NCBI GenBank assembly: GCA_022572685.1
Contig: JACZVL010000007.1
Location: forward strand, 1 to 37,361
Direction: 5' to 3'
DNA length: 37,361 nucleotides
Source: Pseudomonadota bacterium
GTDB lineage: Bacteria > Pseudomonadota > Alphaproteobacteria > Kiloniellales > J153
Below, piece after piece: positions 1-8,573 of the stretch (positions are counted from its first letter, which is position 1; every line of letters starts with the position of its first letter). The translations under genes were made by a program, and so were the position numbers. The notes below the pieces were generated by a model. The model was not told the origin of the DNA. It searched no databases and saw only the letters and a list, made by a program, of their open reading frames with translations.

Positions 1-241
1 GGCGCTCGCTCAAATAGCCGCCGCACCAGTTGCCGAGCGACAGCCCGGCGAGCACCACCGCGATGATCGCGGTCCAGCTATAGAGCGACATGCCGACGTA
101 GGGCGCGAGCAGCCGCCCGGCCGTGATCTCCATCACCAGGGCGCCGCCCGAGGCGACGAAGAAAGCCGCGCCGTAGCCGGCCCGCAGCGCCAACCGGGCG
201 GTTCCCGTCGCTTCCGGTTGTTCTTCGCTGGCCGGACTCAC
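1..241 (-). CDS. Fused membrane/spermidine synthase-like protein, N-terminal fragment (cut by window edge)
   Basis: The gene reads leftward off the window, so only about 80 N-terminal residues are present. They begin VSPASEEQPEA and continue into hydrophobic segments around residues 27-45 and 55-75. The stretch with GRLLAPYVG, SLYSWT and GLSLGNWCGG matches the N-terminal membrane part of large fused MFS-like/spermidine synthase proteins, whose C-terminal half is an aminopropyltransferase-like Rossmann domain lying outside this window. The GTG start at 239-241 is chosen because a GGGGAGG ribosome site lies just upstream on the minus strand and the frame runs open from there. It is co-directional with the SDR gene 122 bp upstream. 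The substrate of such fused proteins is generally unknown. Confidence 0.6.
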   Translation of the reverse strand, partial: MSPASEEQPEATGTARLALRAGYGAAFFVASGGALVMEITAGRLLAPYVGMSLYSWTAIIAVVLAGLSLGNWCGGYLSER

Positions 242-363
242 CCGTAACGCCTCCCCGTGGTTCCTAGGTGCCGCGATCTTCGCCGCGTTCCGGAACGGAC
301 GCCTGGATCATACAATTTTCATTCCGTGAATATGAAGCGCCTATTTTTATCCCCGCGCCGCGC

Positions 364-1128
364 TCAGGAGATCAGCAGCCCGCCGTTGACCGAGAGCACG
401 GTGCCGGTGACGTAGGACGAGAGGTCGGAAGCCAGGAACAGGCAGCACTTGGCGACCTCCTCCGAGGTCCCCAGGCGCCCCAGGGGCACCTTCTTGGCGA
501 TCTCGTCCTTGATCTCGCGGGTCATGCGGCCCTTGGTGAAGTCGTTGTCGATGACCCCGGGCGCGATCGCGTTGGCGCGGATGCCGTCCGGCGCCAGCTC
601 GCGCGCCAGCGCCTTGGCGAGGCCGAAGATGCCGGACTTGGCGGCGGCGTAGTGGGAGCTGCCGAACAGCCCGCCGCCGACCTGGCCGGCGATCGAGGAG
701 ACCAGCACGATGGTCCCCGCGCCGGTCCCTGCGCCGCGCGCGCGCAGATGCGGGATCACCGCCTGGGACATCTGGAAGTTGCCGCGCAGGCTGGTATCGA
801 CGACCTCGTCGTACTCGGCCCGCGTGATGTCGTCGATGCGGGTGCCGTGGACCACGCCGGCGTTGCCGATCAGCACGTCGATCCGGCCGAAACTCACGGC
901 TACCTGCTCGACTGTGGCGCGGCAGGCGGCGCCATCGCGCACGTCGCAGACGTAGCCCTGGTGCTCGGGCCCGATCTCCGCCGCCGCGGCCGCCGGATCG
1001 GTCTCCGCAAGGTCCAGGATCGCGACCCGCGCGCCGTGTTCGGCGAACAGCCGCGCCGTCGCCCGCCCGATGCCGCCGGGCGTGCCGCCGCCGGTGATGA
1101 TCGCCGACCGATCCTGCAAGAGCTTCAT
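364..1128 (-). CDS. SDR family NAD(P)-dependent oxidoreductase
   Basis: A 254-residue protein of normal length for classical short-chain dehydrogenases, which oxidise or reduce alcohol/ketone groups with NAD(P). Visible motifs are the glycine-rich cofactor loop (TGGGTPGGIG, residues ~10-19), NAG near residue 90, the catalytic serine in LVSSIAGQ, and the catalytic YxxxK as YAAAK, followed by RANAIAPG. The C-terminus ends in the usual VTG...VNGG segment. The ATG at 1128 is chosen over the upstream in-frame ATG at 1320 because GGAGG sits 7 nt before it and the upstream extension is low-complexity repeat sequence. The substrate cannot be inferred. It may be co-transcribed with the truncated gene that follows it. 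Confidence 0.9.
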   Translation of the reverse strand: MKLLQDRSAIITGGGTPGGIGRATARLFAEHGARVAILDLAETDPAAAAAEIGPEHQGYVCDVRDGAACRATVEQVAVSFGRIDVLIGNAGVVHGTRIDDITRAEYDEVVDTSLRGNFQMSQAVIPHLRARGAGTGAGTIVLVSSIAGQVGGGLFGSSHYAAAKSGIFGLAKALARELAPDGIRANAIAPGVIDNDFTKGRMTREIKDEIAKKVPLGRLGTSEEVAKCCLFLASDLSSYVTGTVLSVNGGLLIS

Positions 1129-1592
1129 CTGTTTGCCTCCGTCGGTGCCCCTGCCGGTGCCCCTGTCGGTGCCCCTGTCGGTGCGTTGTCCCGCGGGCCA
1201 GTGTCCATGGCCGGCGCCGCCTTGCCAAGGCGCCCATCGCCGAGCGTGGCCCGGCCACGGTGAGCCGTGGGTTTCTCGGTCGCCATGTGATTTTGTTTGA
1301 ACGCCAAAATCATGTGTCATTTCAATAGATTAATCCACACTACACCGCCCTCTTCGGGCCGTCTCGTGAATAATCCACCAGGCCCACAGTGGTATCTCCG
1401 GACCGGGTCTCTCAATATTTACGAATTATTCATCCAGCATCCTCTTTAACAGTTGAATTCAGGCGCTTGGTTCACCAAGAATACACTGGGAATCTAGAAA
1501 AAGCGCACGGGTCGACGACGTGACCAAGCATCAGTGTCTGTCCACCAGGAGCCCCATGGCGCGTTTGGGCGATATTCCCGGAGCAAGACGAA
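1129..1592. other. Divergent intergenic region between SDR and EEP genes
   Basis: No convincing gene lies here. After the 12-bp repeat the sequence becomes clearly AT-richer than its surroundings (about 1300-1500), as expected for a divergent promoter region. A 6-bp inverted repeat, CTTGGT/ACCAAG with a 2-nt spacer, lies at 1466-1479. A TTGAAT at 1453-1458 could be a -35 element for the rightward gene, but no good -10 follows at the usual spacing. I see no terminator. Confidence 0.4.
1141..1185. repeat. 12-bp tandem repeat, about 3.7 copies
   Basis: The unit GTCGGTGCCCCT occurs at 1141-1152, 1153-1164 (one mismatch) and 1165-1176, followed by a partial copy. It lies in the 5' leader of the minus-strand SDR gene, just upstream of its ribosome site. 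The length is a multiple of three, so an upstream reading frame stays open and mimics an N-terminal extension. Similar short tandem duplications recur in other spacers of this window. Confidence 0.85.
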
Positions 1593-2513
1593 ATGAAGCT
1601 CGTGACCTACAACATTCGGTTTGGATTGGGCATCGACCAGCGAACCGATCTTGGGCGCATCGCCGAGACGGTGCGGGATGCCGACATCATCGGCCTGCAG
1701 GAAGTCGAGCGCTTCTGGAAGCGAAGCGGCATGAGCGATCAGCCGGAAATCCTGGGGCGGCACTTGAAGGATTTCTACTGGGTCTACTGCCCGGCTTTCG
1801 ATGTCGACGCCAGCGAACGCAAGGGCGATGGCACGGTTGTCAACAGGCGTCGTCAATTCGGGCCTATGCTGCTCTCGCGCTGGCCGATCCGGGCGTCTCG
1901 TATCATTTTGCTCCCGAAGCTGGGCACGGTGAATCGATTGAATATGGACACCGGAGGAATCGAGTGCGTCGTCGACACGCCCTCGGGGCCTCTGAGGGTT
2001 TATTCTATCCATCTCTCGGCCGTCTCGACCCGAGAGCGGCTCCTGCAGATCGACCGATTGCTCGACTGCCACCGGCACGCCCAAACCAACGGCGGTGCCT
2101 GGACCGGCGATGGGCTGTTTGCCGATGCGGTCGATGCAAAGCATTTGATCGAGCAAGATTGGAGCAATGGTGAAACTCTGCCGCCCATGCCCAAAGAAAC
2201 CATCGTGATGGGCGACTTCAATAGCGAACCGGAGAGCGAAGAATACCAACGAATGGTCGGCACCATCGATCCTTTCTGCGGTCGAGTCGGACATCTGGAC
2301 AGCTTTGTCGATAGTTGGACGGTGGCGAACGACCGATCCGGCGATAGCAATACCTGGTTGCCCGATCCACCCGATTGTTCCCCCGGCCATGGTCTGAGGC
2401 TGGACTATTGCTTCGTCGATCCGCATTTGGGGCGCAAGGTCAAGCACGCCTATGTCGATAGCGCCGCGCAAGGCTCGGATCATCGGCCTTATTGGGTCGA
2501 ACTGGACCTCTGA
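1593..2513 (+). CDS. Endonuclease/exonuclease/phosphatase (EEP) family hydrolase
   Basis: A 306-residue protein covering the whole EEP fold, the metal-dependent phosphoesterase family that includes exonuclease III, DNase I-like nucleases and sphingomyelinases. Its motifs are in order: TYNIRFG at the N-terminus, the metal-binding glutamate in LQEVE (residue 37), GDFNSEPES (near residue 208), and SDHRPY at the C-terminus, which carries the catalytic aspartate-histidine pair. There is no signal peptide, so it is likely cytoplasmic. A GGAG lies about 10 nt before the ATG. It stands alone, with divergent SDR upstream and 198 bp before the next gene. Whether it acts on DNA, phospholipid or a small phosphodiester cannot be told. 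Confidence 0.85.
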   Translation: MKLVTYNIRFGLGIDQRTDLGRIAETVRDADIIGLQEVERFWKRSGMSDQPEILGRHLKDFYWVYCPAFDVDASERKGDGTVVNRRRQFGPMLLSRWPIRASRIILLPKLGTVNRLNMDTGGIECVVDTPSGPLRVYSIHLSAVSTRERLLQIDRLLDCHRHAQTNGGAWTGDGLFADAVDAKHLIEQDWSNGETLPPMPKETIVMGDFNSEPESEEYQRMVGTIDPFCGRVGHLDSFVDSWTVANDRSGDSNTWLPDPPDCSPGHGLRLDYCFVDPHLGRKVKHAYVDSAAQGSDHRPYWVELDL

Positions 2514-2618
2514 TCGGCTTCGTCGTCTATGGACCCCCCCTGATCGTAAGTGGTTTTGACGATTGGAGACGGGTTGGGTTTGCCGTCATCACTACGGCCT
2601 TTCGGTGGTGAAACCCGG

Positions 2619-2648
2619 TTTACTTATTCAGGCAGTAGTGGCTATAGT
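2619..2648 (+). promoter_or_regulatory. Candidate sigma-70-type promoter for the binding-protein gene
   Basis: TTTACT at 2619-2624 and TATAGT at 2643-2648 are separated by 18 bp and lie in the AT-richer part of the spacer, about 65 bp upstream of the start codon at 2712. The -35 matches four of six consensus positions and the -10 five of six. This is prediction by eye only. Confidence 0.35.
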
Positions 2649-2711
2649 TAAGGCCAGATCCGCGCCCACTCGGGATAATGCCGGATGATAAACAACAAAG
2701 GAGGGAGGACG

Positions 2712-4319
2712 ATGCCAAACGCATGGAATGAGAACTCGGTTTCTCGGTTGATGGCCCGCCTCGCCCAAGGCGGGATGTCTCGTCGTAAATTCCTGGAAGG
2801 GGCGACGGCCCTCGGCCTGTCGATCGCCGCGGCCACGTCGCTGCTGTCGGAGGCCCGCGCGGCGACGCCGAAAAAAGGCGGCTTGCTGCGCGCCGGGCTC
2901 GACGGCGGCGCGACGACGGACACCCTCGACCCGGCGACCTTCCCGGATACCTTCATCATCGCTTTCAACTTCGGGTGTTTGAGGAACTGCCTGACCGAAG
3001 TCGATAACCAGGGCAAGCTGGTCGGTGAGCTGGCCGAGAGCTGGTCGGCGTCGTCCGACGCCAAAACATGGACCTTCAAGCTCCGCAAGGGCATCGAGTT
3101 CCACAACGGCAAGACCATGACCGCCGACGATGTGATCGCGTCGATCAACCATCACCGTGGCGAGGACAGCACCTCGGCGGCGAAATCGATCCTCGACGCG
3201 GTCGAGGACATCAAGGCGGACGGCAAGGATACCGTGGTCGTCACCTTGAGCGGCGGCAACGCCGACCTGCCCTTCCTGATGTCGGACTATCACCTCCTCG
3301 TCATGCCGGCCGAGGACGGGAAGGTGGACTGGCGGTCCGGCGTGGGAACCGGCGGTTACAGCCTGACCAGCTTCGAGCCCGGCGTGCGCGCCACCGCCAA
3401 ACGCAACCCGAATTACTGGAAGGCGGGGCGGGCGAACTTCGACGCGGTCGAGCTGATCGGCATCCAGGACGTGGCGGCGCGCACGAACGCGCTGATGACC
3501 GATGAGATCGACGTGATGAGCACCGTCGATCTGAAGACCGTCGACCGCCTCAAACAGAAATCGGGGATTCGGGTCGAACAATCGACCGGCACGTCGCACA
3601 AGACCTTTGCGATGTTTACCGACGTCGCGCCGTTCGACGACAACAACGTGCGCATGGCGCTCAAGCTCGCCATCGACCGCGAGGAGCTGGTGCAAAAGGT
3701 CTGGCGTGGTTACGCGGAGCTCGGCAACGACCATCCGATCGCGCGCGCCAACCGTTTTCATGCCGGGGACATTCCGCAGCGCACCTACGATCCGGACAAG
3801 GCGAAGTGGTACCTGAAGCAGGCCGGGCTTTCGTCGCTGAAGATCGATCTCAGCGCCTCCGACGGGGCCTATTCAGGCGCCGTCGATGCGGCGATTCTGT
3901 ACAAGGAGCACGCCGCCCGGGCCGGGATCGAGATCAACCTGATCCGCGAGCCCGCCGACGGCTACTGGTCGAACGTCTGGTTGAAGAAGCCTTATGTCGC
4001 CGTCTCGTGGAGCGGCCGGGCGACCGAGGACTGGATGTTCTCGACCGCCTATGCGGCGGGGGTGGCGTGGAACGACACCCACTGGAACCACGAGCGCTTC
4101 AACAAGCTTCTGGTCGAGGCCCGCGCCGAGCTCGACGAGGCCAAGCGGGCCGGAATGTACGCCGAGATGCAGCTCCTCGTGCGCGACCAGGGCGGGGTCG
4201 TGATACCGGTCTTTACCAGCTACGTCTTCGCGATGGCCGACAAGGTCCAGCACGGGCCGATGTGGGGCAACTGGGACGTCGACGGCCTGAGGTTCATCGA
4301 GCGCTGGTGGATGGCGTAA
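2712..4319 (+). CDS. ABC transporter substrate-binding protein, family 5 (peptide/nickel/opine type), Tat signal
   Basis: A 535-residue periplasmic binding protein of the extracellular solute-binding family 5. The N-terminus has a twin-arginine export signal (SRRKFLEGA, residues ~22-30), a hydrophobic stretch and an ARA cleavage region, so it is probably exported folded. Family features are the LAESW...WTFKLRKGIEFHNG block (residues ~105-130) and NVRMALKLAIDRE (~310-325). The ATG at 2712 is chosen over 2685 because GGAGGGAGG directly precedes it. No permease or ATPase genes adjoin it, so it is an orphan binding component that must share a transporter encoded elsewhere or serve another role. 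The ligand is unknown. Confidence 0.9.
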   Translation: MPNAWNENSVSRLMARLAQGGMSRRKFLEGATALGLSIAAATSLLSEARAATPKKGGLLRAGLDGGATTDTLDPATFPDTFIIAFNFGCLRNCLTEVDNQGKLVGELAESWSASSDAKTWTFKLRKGIEFHNGKTMTADDVIASINHHRGEDSTSAAKSILDAVEDIKADGKDTVVVTLSGGNADLPFLMSDYHLLVMPAEDGKVDWRSGVGTGGYSLTSFEPGVRATAKRNPNYWKAGRANFDAVELIGIQDVAARTNALMTDEIDVMSTVDLKTVDRLKQKSGIRVEQSTGTSHKTFAMFTDVAPFDDNNVRMALKLAIDREELVQKVWRGYAELGNDHPIARANRFHAGDIPQRTYDPDKAKWYLKQAGLSSLKIDLSASDGAYSGAVDAAILYKEHAARAGIEINLIREPADGYWSNVWLKKPYVAVSWSGRATEDWMFSTAYAAGVAWNDTHWNHERFNKLLVEARAELDEAKRAGMYAEMQLLVRDQGGVVIPVFTSYVFAMADKVQHGPMWGNWDVDGLRFIERWWMA

Positions 4320-4333
4320 TACCAAAGGTCCCT

Positions 4334-4363
4334 GGTAACGACCTTCGGGGTAACGACCTTCGG
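4334..4363. repeat. Perfect 15-bp tandem duplication
   Basis: GGTAACGACCTTCGG occurs twice head to tail (4334-4348 and 4349-4363) in the short spacer between the convergent binding-protein and amidohydrolase genes. It does not form a hairpin. It ends just before the amidohydrolase stop codon. Confidence 0.9.
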
Positions 4364-4365
4364 GT

Positions 4366-5508
4366 TCAAAGTTCGAAGCCGTAAAGCTCGGCCGCGTTGC
4401 CGCAGACGATCTTGTGGCGAGTCGCCGCCGGCAGGTGGCCGAGTTCCTTTTCGATGAACGCCTGGGAATCCGGCCACACGCCGTCGGGATGGGGGAAGTC
4501 CGAGCCCCACATGACGTTGTCCTCGCCCAGGATGTCGAGGAGTCGGAGCCCGGTCTCGTCGCTCTGATAGGTCGCAAAGCACTGGCGGTGCCAGTACGCG
4601 CTCGGCTTCATCTTGAGCGTCAGGTCCTGGTATTGCTCCTCCCACTCCATGTCCATTCGCTCCAGGAGATAGGGAATCCAGCCGATGCCGCTCTCGGCGA
4701 TGACGACCTGGAGCGAGGGGTAGGTCTCGAGCACGCCGGAATAGATGATCTCCATCAGGATTCGGGCCATGCCGAGTTGAAAGCCGGTGATGTAGACGGC
4801 GTGGGCCTGGCGCCCCTGCAACGGCGGCATGGACTCGAAATCCGGTTTCTTGGCGCCGATGGTGTGGAAGTGCAGCGGCAGGCCGGACTCGGCGACGGCC
4901 TTCCACAACGGGTCCCAATCGGGATCGAACAGGGGCTTCATGTCCCAGCTGTTGGCGACCTCGAGGCCGCGCAGGGCGCCCCGCTTGACGACCCGCGCGA
5001 TCTCGGCGGCGGCGGCGGCGACGTCGTGATTGGGGATCGATGCCAGGCCGGCGAAGCGCTCCGGCCGGCGGTCGCAGAAATCGGCCAGCCAGTCGTTGTA
5101 GATGCGCATCATCTCGGTCGCCGCGGGGCCGTCGTTCAGGCGCGCGCCGGCGCCGAGGATGCCGAACAGCACCTCGGCCTGGATGCCGTCCCGGTCCTGG
5201 TCCTTGATCCGGAGCTCCGGGTCGGTCAAGCGCCGGATGCCCTTCTTGCCGTCCTCGTAAAGGCCCTCGGCGGCCATCCGGTCGGAGCGTTGGATTTGGC
5301 CGGGGATGTATTCCCGCCCCGCCGAGCCCATGCCGTTCTGGAGCCCGAAGGTGGCGCCGTTCCCGCTCACCCACACCGGGCCCTTGTCGCCGTCGGTGAC
5401 ATAGGGCATGCGGCCCTTCAACGCCCGGCACGCATTGGCGGTGAACAGGTCCGGCGGCAGCCACGGAAGGTCGATGTGGCAGTCGGCGGAAATCACGCGG
5501 TATTCCAT
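4366..5508 (-). CDS. Metal-dependent amidohydrolase family protein (Amidohydro_2 type)
   Basis: A 380-residue TIM-barrel hydrolase or decarboxylase of the amidohydrolase superfamily, related in pattern to ACMSD-like enzymes. The N-terminal metal motif DxH is present as SADCHI (residues 8-13). Further ligands are expected at HFHTIG (~residue 210) and in the C-terminal GSDFPHPDG, a hallmark of the Amidohydro_2 group. The start at 5508 (MEYRV) is preferred because the protein then begins at the first barrel strand; a weak GGGGAC lies upstream, and an alternative ATG at 5559 would add 17 residues. It converges on the orphan binding protein and diverges from the Gfo/Idh gene, so it may process a solute taken up by neighbouring systems. 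The substrate is unknown. Confidence 0.87.
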   Translation of the reverse strand: MEYRVISADCHIDLPWLPPDLFTANACRALKGRMPYVTDGDKGPVWVSGNGATFGLQNGMGSAGREYIPGQIQRSDRMAAEGLYEDGKKGIRRLTDPELRIKDQDRDGIQAEVLFGILGAGARLNDGPAATEMMRIYNDWLADFCDRRPERFAGLASIPNHDVAAAAAEIARVVKRGALRGLEVANSWDMKPLFDPDWDPLWKAVAESGLPLHFHTIGAKKPDFESMPPLQGRQAHAVYITGFQLGMARILMEIIYSGVLETYPSLQVVIAESGIGWIPYLLERMDMEWEEQYQDLTLKMKPSAYWHRQCFATYQSDETGLRLLDILGEDNVMWGSDFPHPDGVWPDSQAFIEKELGHLPAATRHKIVCGNAAELYGFEL

Positions 5509-5786
5509 GGTCTCGTCCCCGGTCCGGGCAAGACGCCCAAAACGGCGTTTCCCGGACAATCTCCAAGTTCGCGGAAATCGTATTTCGATTCAGCCGCCAG
5601 GGGAACCGCTTTTCCCCGGCGGCTTCGGGCGGTGGCACGACATGCGGGTCCGCTTGATGCTTTCGGCGCATCGAATTTCACACCGGGACACGATCCAGCG
5701 CCAGCCCCCCTTGTGCCCGCGAAACCGAGGCGGCTACTCTCGCCCGCCCGCGCACCGGCGCGCGGGCCACGACGAAAAGGTTTCGA

Positions 5787-6749
5787 ATGACCCCCAATAT
5801 CGCGTTCATCGGGCTCGGCATCATGGGCCATCGCATGCTGACCAACATGATCGCCCACGGCGGCTTCGCCCTGGTCGGCGGCTGGGACCCGAGTCCGGCG
5901 GCGCGGGCGCGTACCGAGGCTGCCTTCCCCCAGTTGCCCCTGGGCGAGACCGCGGCCGAGATCATCGCCGATGCGCGCGTCCAGGTGGTCTACATCGCCT
6001 GCCCGCCGGCGGCGCACGCCGAGCACGCGCGGGCGGCGATCGCGGCCGGCAAGACCGTGTTCTGCGAGAAGCCGCTCGGCGTCGACCTGGCCGAGAGCCG
6101 GGCGCTGGTGCGGGCGGTCGAGGACTCGAACACCCCGAACGCGATCAACTTTCCCTTCGCCGACGGCCAGGCCGCCAACACGATCGACGCGGCGCTCGAG
6201 GACGGCGCCCTCGGCGCCATCGCCGGCGCCGAGCTGCGCCTGCACTTTTCGCGCTGGCCGCGCGACTGGCAGGAGAATGCGGCCTGGTTGGCCGAGCGCG
6301 CCGAGGGCGGCTATGTGCGCGAGGTCTTCTCCCACTTCGTCTACCTGGTCCAGCGCCTGTTCGGCCCGGCCGAGCTGATCGACGCCTCGGTGCGCTATCC
6401 GGCCGACCCGAAGCTCTGCGAGACCCACTTCCTGGCGCGCCTGGACTGCGGCGGGGTGCCGATTTCGGCGGCCGGCAGCGCCGGTGGGGCCGGTCCCGAC
6501 CAGATCGAGTTCACGGTCTGGGGCGCCGAGCGTTCCTACCGACTGTGGGACTGGAACCGGCTTCAGTCGAGCGCCGGCGGGCCGTGGCGGGACGAGCTGA
6601 CCGAGCTCGAGGACCCGCGCCAGGACGGCTACCTGCGCATGCTCGACAACTTCCGCGCCTTCCTCGCCGGCGAACCCCACAGCATGCCCAGTTTCCGCGA
6701 CGCGCTCGCGGTCCAGGTCATCGTCGAGGAGATCCTGGCCCGCGGCTGA
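5787..6749 (+). CDS. Gfo/Idh/MocA family oxidoreductase
   Basis: A 320-residue NAD(P)-dependent oxidoreductase. The N-terminal Rossmann fold has the IGLGIMGHR dinucleotide loop (residues ~8-16), and the conserved EKPLG motif lies near residue 93, followed by the helical linker to the C-terminal substrate domain. Members act on sugars, inositols, bile pigments and similar compounds; this one's substrate cannot be assigned. The 278-bp spacer to the divergent amidohydrolase contains GAAAT-cgt-ATTTC (5574-5586), a small inverted repeat that could be an operator. Only a weak ribosome site (AAAAGG) is seen before the ATG. Confidence 0.87.
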   Translation: MTPNIAFIGLGIMGHRMLTNMIAHGGFALVGGWDPSPAARARTEAAFPQLPLGETAAEIIADARVQVVYIACPPAAHAEHARAAIAAGKTVFCEKPLGVDLAESRALVRAVEDSNTPNAINFPFADGQAANTIDAALEDGALGAIAGAELRLHFSRWPRDWQENAAWLAERAEGGYVREVFSHFVYLVQRLFGPAELIDASVRYPADPKLCETHFLARLDCGGVPISAAGSAGGAGPDQIEFTVWGAERSYRLWDWNRLQSSAGGPWRDELTELEDPRQDGYLRMLDNFRAFLAGEPHSMPSFRDALAVQVIVEEILARG

Positions 6750-6818
6750 GCGCGGGGCGCCGGCAAACTCGGGTATTTTCCTATCGGCGCGGAACTCCTG
6801 GCCATATATAGTGGTGAA

Positions 6819-8570
6819 ATGGCGCGCCGCCTCAAGATATGGACCGCGCTGGCCCCGGCCACCCTGGGCGCCACGGCGGCCTTTTTGCTCGCCTTCGCAT
6901 CGCCGGGCCTGACCGGGAGCGGTGGCGGCGCCGTGGTCATTCCGCTCACCGATTTCGGCTGGCCGGAGGCGCCGGGGCTCGGCGACGCGCTCAGCGCGCC
7001 CCTGCCCCTGCCTGGTCCGGCCCATCCCGCAGTGGCACGCGGGGCCCAGCTGGCCGAGACTCATGCCTCGGATGACCCGGCCGGCGAAGGACTCCGCTTC
7101 TTGCTCACCGCCGTCGCGATCGAGGGGGTGACGGTCTACCGACCGGACCAGCTGCGGCCGCTGTATCAGGACCTGCTCGGCCGGGAAATCGCGCTCGATG
7201 CGGTGTTCGCGCTGGCGGAGGCGGTCACGGCGCGCTACCGCAACGACGGCTACACCCTGTCCCAGGCGATCGTGCCGCCGCAGACGATCCGCGCCGGCAA
7301 GGTCCGCCTGACCGTGGTCGAGGGCTTCATCGACAAGGTCCTGGTCGAGGGCGAGACCCGCGGCCGCGCCGGGCTGTTCCGCGCCTGGGGAGAGAAGATC
7401 AAGGCCTCGCGGCCGTTCCAGGTGGCGGTCCTGGAGCGCTATTCGCTGCTCGCCAACGACCTGCCCGGGGCCCAGGTGCGCGCCGTCCTCCGGCCCTCGG
7501 AGGAGACCCCCGGCGCCGCCGACCTGATCTTCGAGGTCAAGCACCAGACCGTCGAGGCGGTCGCGAACCTCGACAACCGCGCGCCGAAAACCACCGGCCC
7601 GCTGCAGGGGCTGGTGTCCGTGACCGGAAATTCGCTGCTCGGGCTCTACGACCGCACCACCCTGACCTACAGCCGGGCCAAGACGCCCAAGCGGTCCCAG
7701 TTCGCCGGCATCCGCCACGACCAGGTGCTGAGCAGCGAGGGCACCGCGCTGTCGCTTTCCCTCAGCTACAGCCGCTCCGAGCCCGGCGACGTGCTCAAGG
7801 ACCTGGACCTGTTCAGCGAGTCGACCGCTTTGAGCGCCGAGGTCACGCACCCGGTGATCCGCAGCCGCAACGCCAACCTGACGCTGTCCGCCGGGTTCAC
7901 CTACCGCGAGGTCGATTCCGACGCCGTGAGCGCGCGGCTGTTCCGCGACCGCCTCAGCGTGGTATCGCTGGGCGCCAGCGCCGCGTTCACCGATCCCTGG
8001 AACGGCCGCGCCGCCATGGAGCTCAAGATTCACAAGGGCCTCGACGTGTTCGACGCCTCCGCGAAGGGCGACCGGCTCCTGACCCGCGCCGACGGCAGCG
8101 GCGCGTTCGTCAAGCTCACCGGCAGCCTGTCGCGGACCCAATACCTGGGCGGCGGGCTCAGCCTCTACCTGGCCGCGACCGGTCAACTCGCCTCGAGGGC
8201 GCTGCTGGCGTCCGAGGAGTTCGCCTTCGGCGGCGCGCGCTTCGGCCGCGCCTACGACCCCTCGGAACTCACCGGCGATCACGGCGGCGCCGTGGTGGCC
8301 GAGATCCGGGTCACCGGCCAGCCAGATTCGGAATTCTTAAACTTCTATCAACTATACGGGTTCTGGGACCTCGGCGCGACCTACGACATCGGCGCCGAGG
8401 GGCCGGAGGCCAGGCGCTCGGGCGCTTCCGCCGGCTTGGGCCTGCGCTTCGGCCTGACCGACAGCGTGAGCGGACAGCTCGAGCTGGCGAAACCGATGAC
8501 CCGGCCCGTGGCGCTCGAGGACAACGGCACGGCCGCGCGCATTTTCTTCCGGCTATCGGCGAGGTTCTGA
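6819..8570 (+). CDS. Two-partner secretion outer-membrane transporter (TpsB, ShlB/FhaC/HecB family)
   Basis: A 583-residue protein with an N-terminal hydrophobic export segment (residues ~8-30), a POTRA domain at ~85-180 (LTAVAIEGVTVY...LSQAIVPPQTIRAGKVRLTVVEG read across several blocks) and a C-terminal 16-strand-type beta barrel ending in phenylalanine (LSARF), the usual outer-membrane assembly signal. The conserved plug-loop motif VRG(F/Y) appears as FGRAYD near residue 475, with alanine replacing the usual glycine, and FWDLG follows as the partner motif. It exports TpsA proteins across the outer membrane. The TpsA-like gene starts 3 bp after its stop, so the two are surely co-transcribed. 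TATATA at ~6804 could be a -10 box. Confidence 0.92.
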   Translation: MARRLKIWTALAPATLGATAAFLLAFASPGLTGSGGGAVVIPLTDFGWPEAPGLGDALSAPLPLPGPAHPAVARGAQLAETHASDDPAGEGLRFLLTAVAIEGVTVYRPDQLRPLYQDLLGREIALDAVFALAEAVTARYRNDGYTLSQAIVPPQTIRAGKVRLTVVEGFIDKVLVEGETRGRAGLFRAWGEKIKASRPFQVAVLERYSLLANDLPGAQVRAVLRPSEETPGAADLIFEVKHQTVEAVANLDNRAPKTTGPLQGLVSVTGNSLLGLYDRTTLTYSRAKTPKRSQFAGIRHDQVLSSEGTALSLSLSYSRSEPGDVLKDLDLFSESTALSAEVTHPVIRSRNANLTLSAGFTYREVDSDAVSARLFRDRLSVVSLGASAAFTDPWNGRAAMELKIHKGLDVFDASAKGDRLLTRADGSGAFVKLTGSLSRTQYLGGGLSLYLAATGQLASRALLASEEFAFGGARFGRAYDPSELTGDHGGAVVAEIRVTGQPDSEFLNFYQLYGFWDLGATYDIGAEGPEARRSGASAGLGLRFGLTDSVSGQLELAKPMTRPVALEDNGTAARIFFRLSARF

Positions 8571-8573
8571 ACC

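Noticed and set aside
4334-4363. 15-bp tandem repeat considered as a terminator between convergent genes
   Set aside because: The copies are direct, not inverted, and cannot form a stable hairpin.
5493-8282. A 929-codon open frame on the minus strand across the Gfo/Idh and TpsB genes
   Set aside because: It is antisense to two genes with clear family motifs. Its amino-acid composition (Gly, Ala, Arg, Val, Asp, Gln rich, no hydrophobic core pattern) is the usual artefact of GC-rich DNA.
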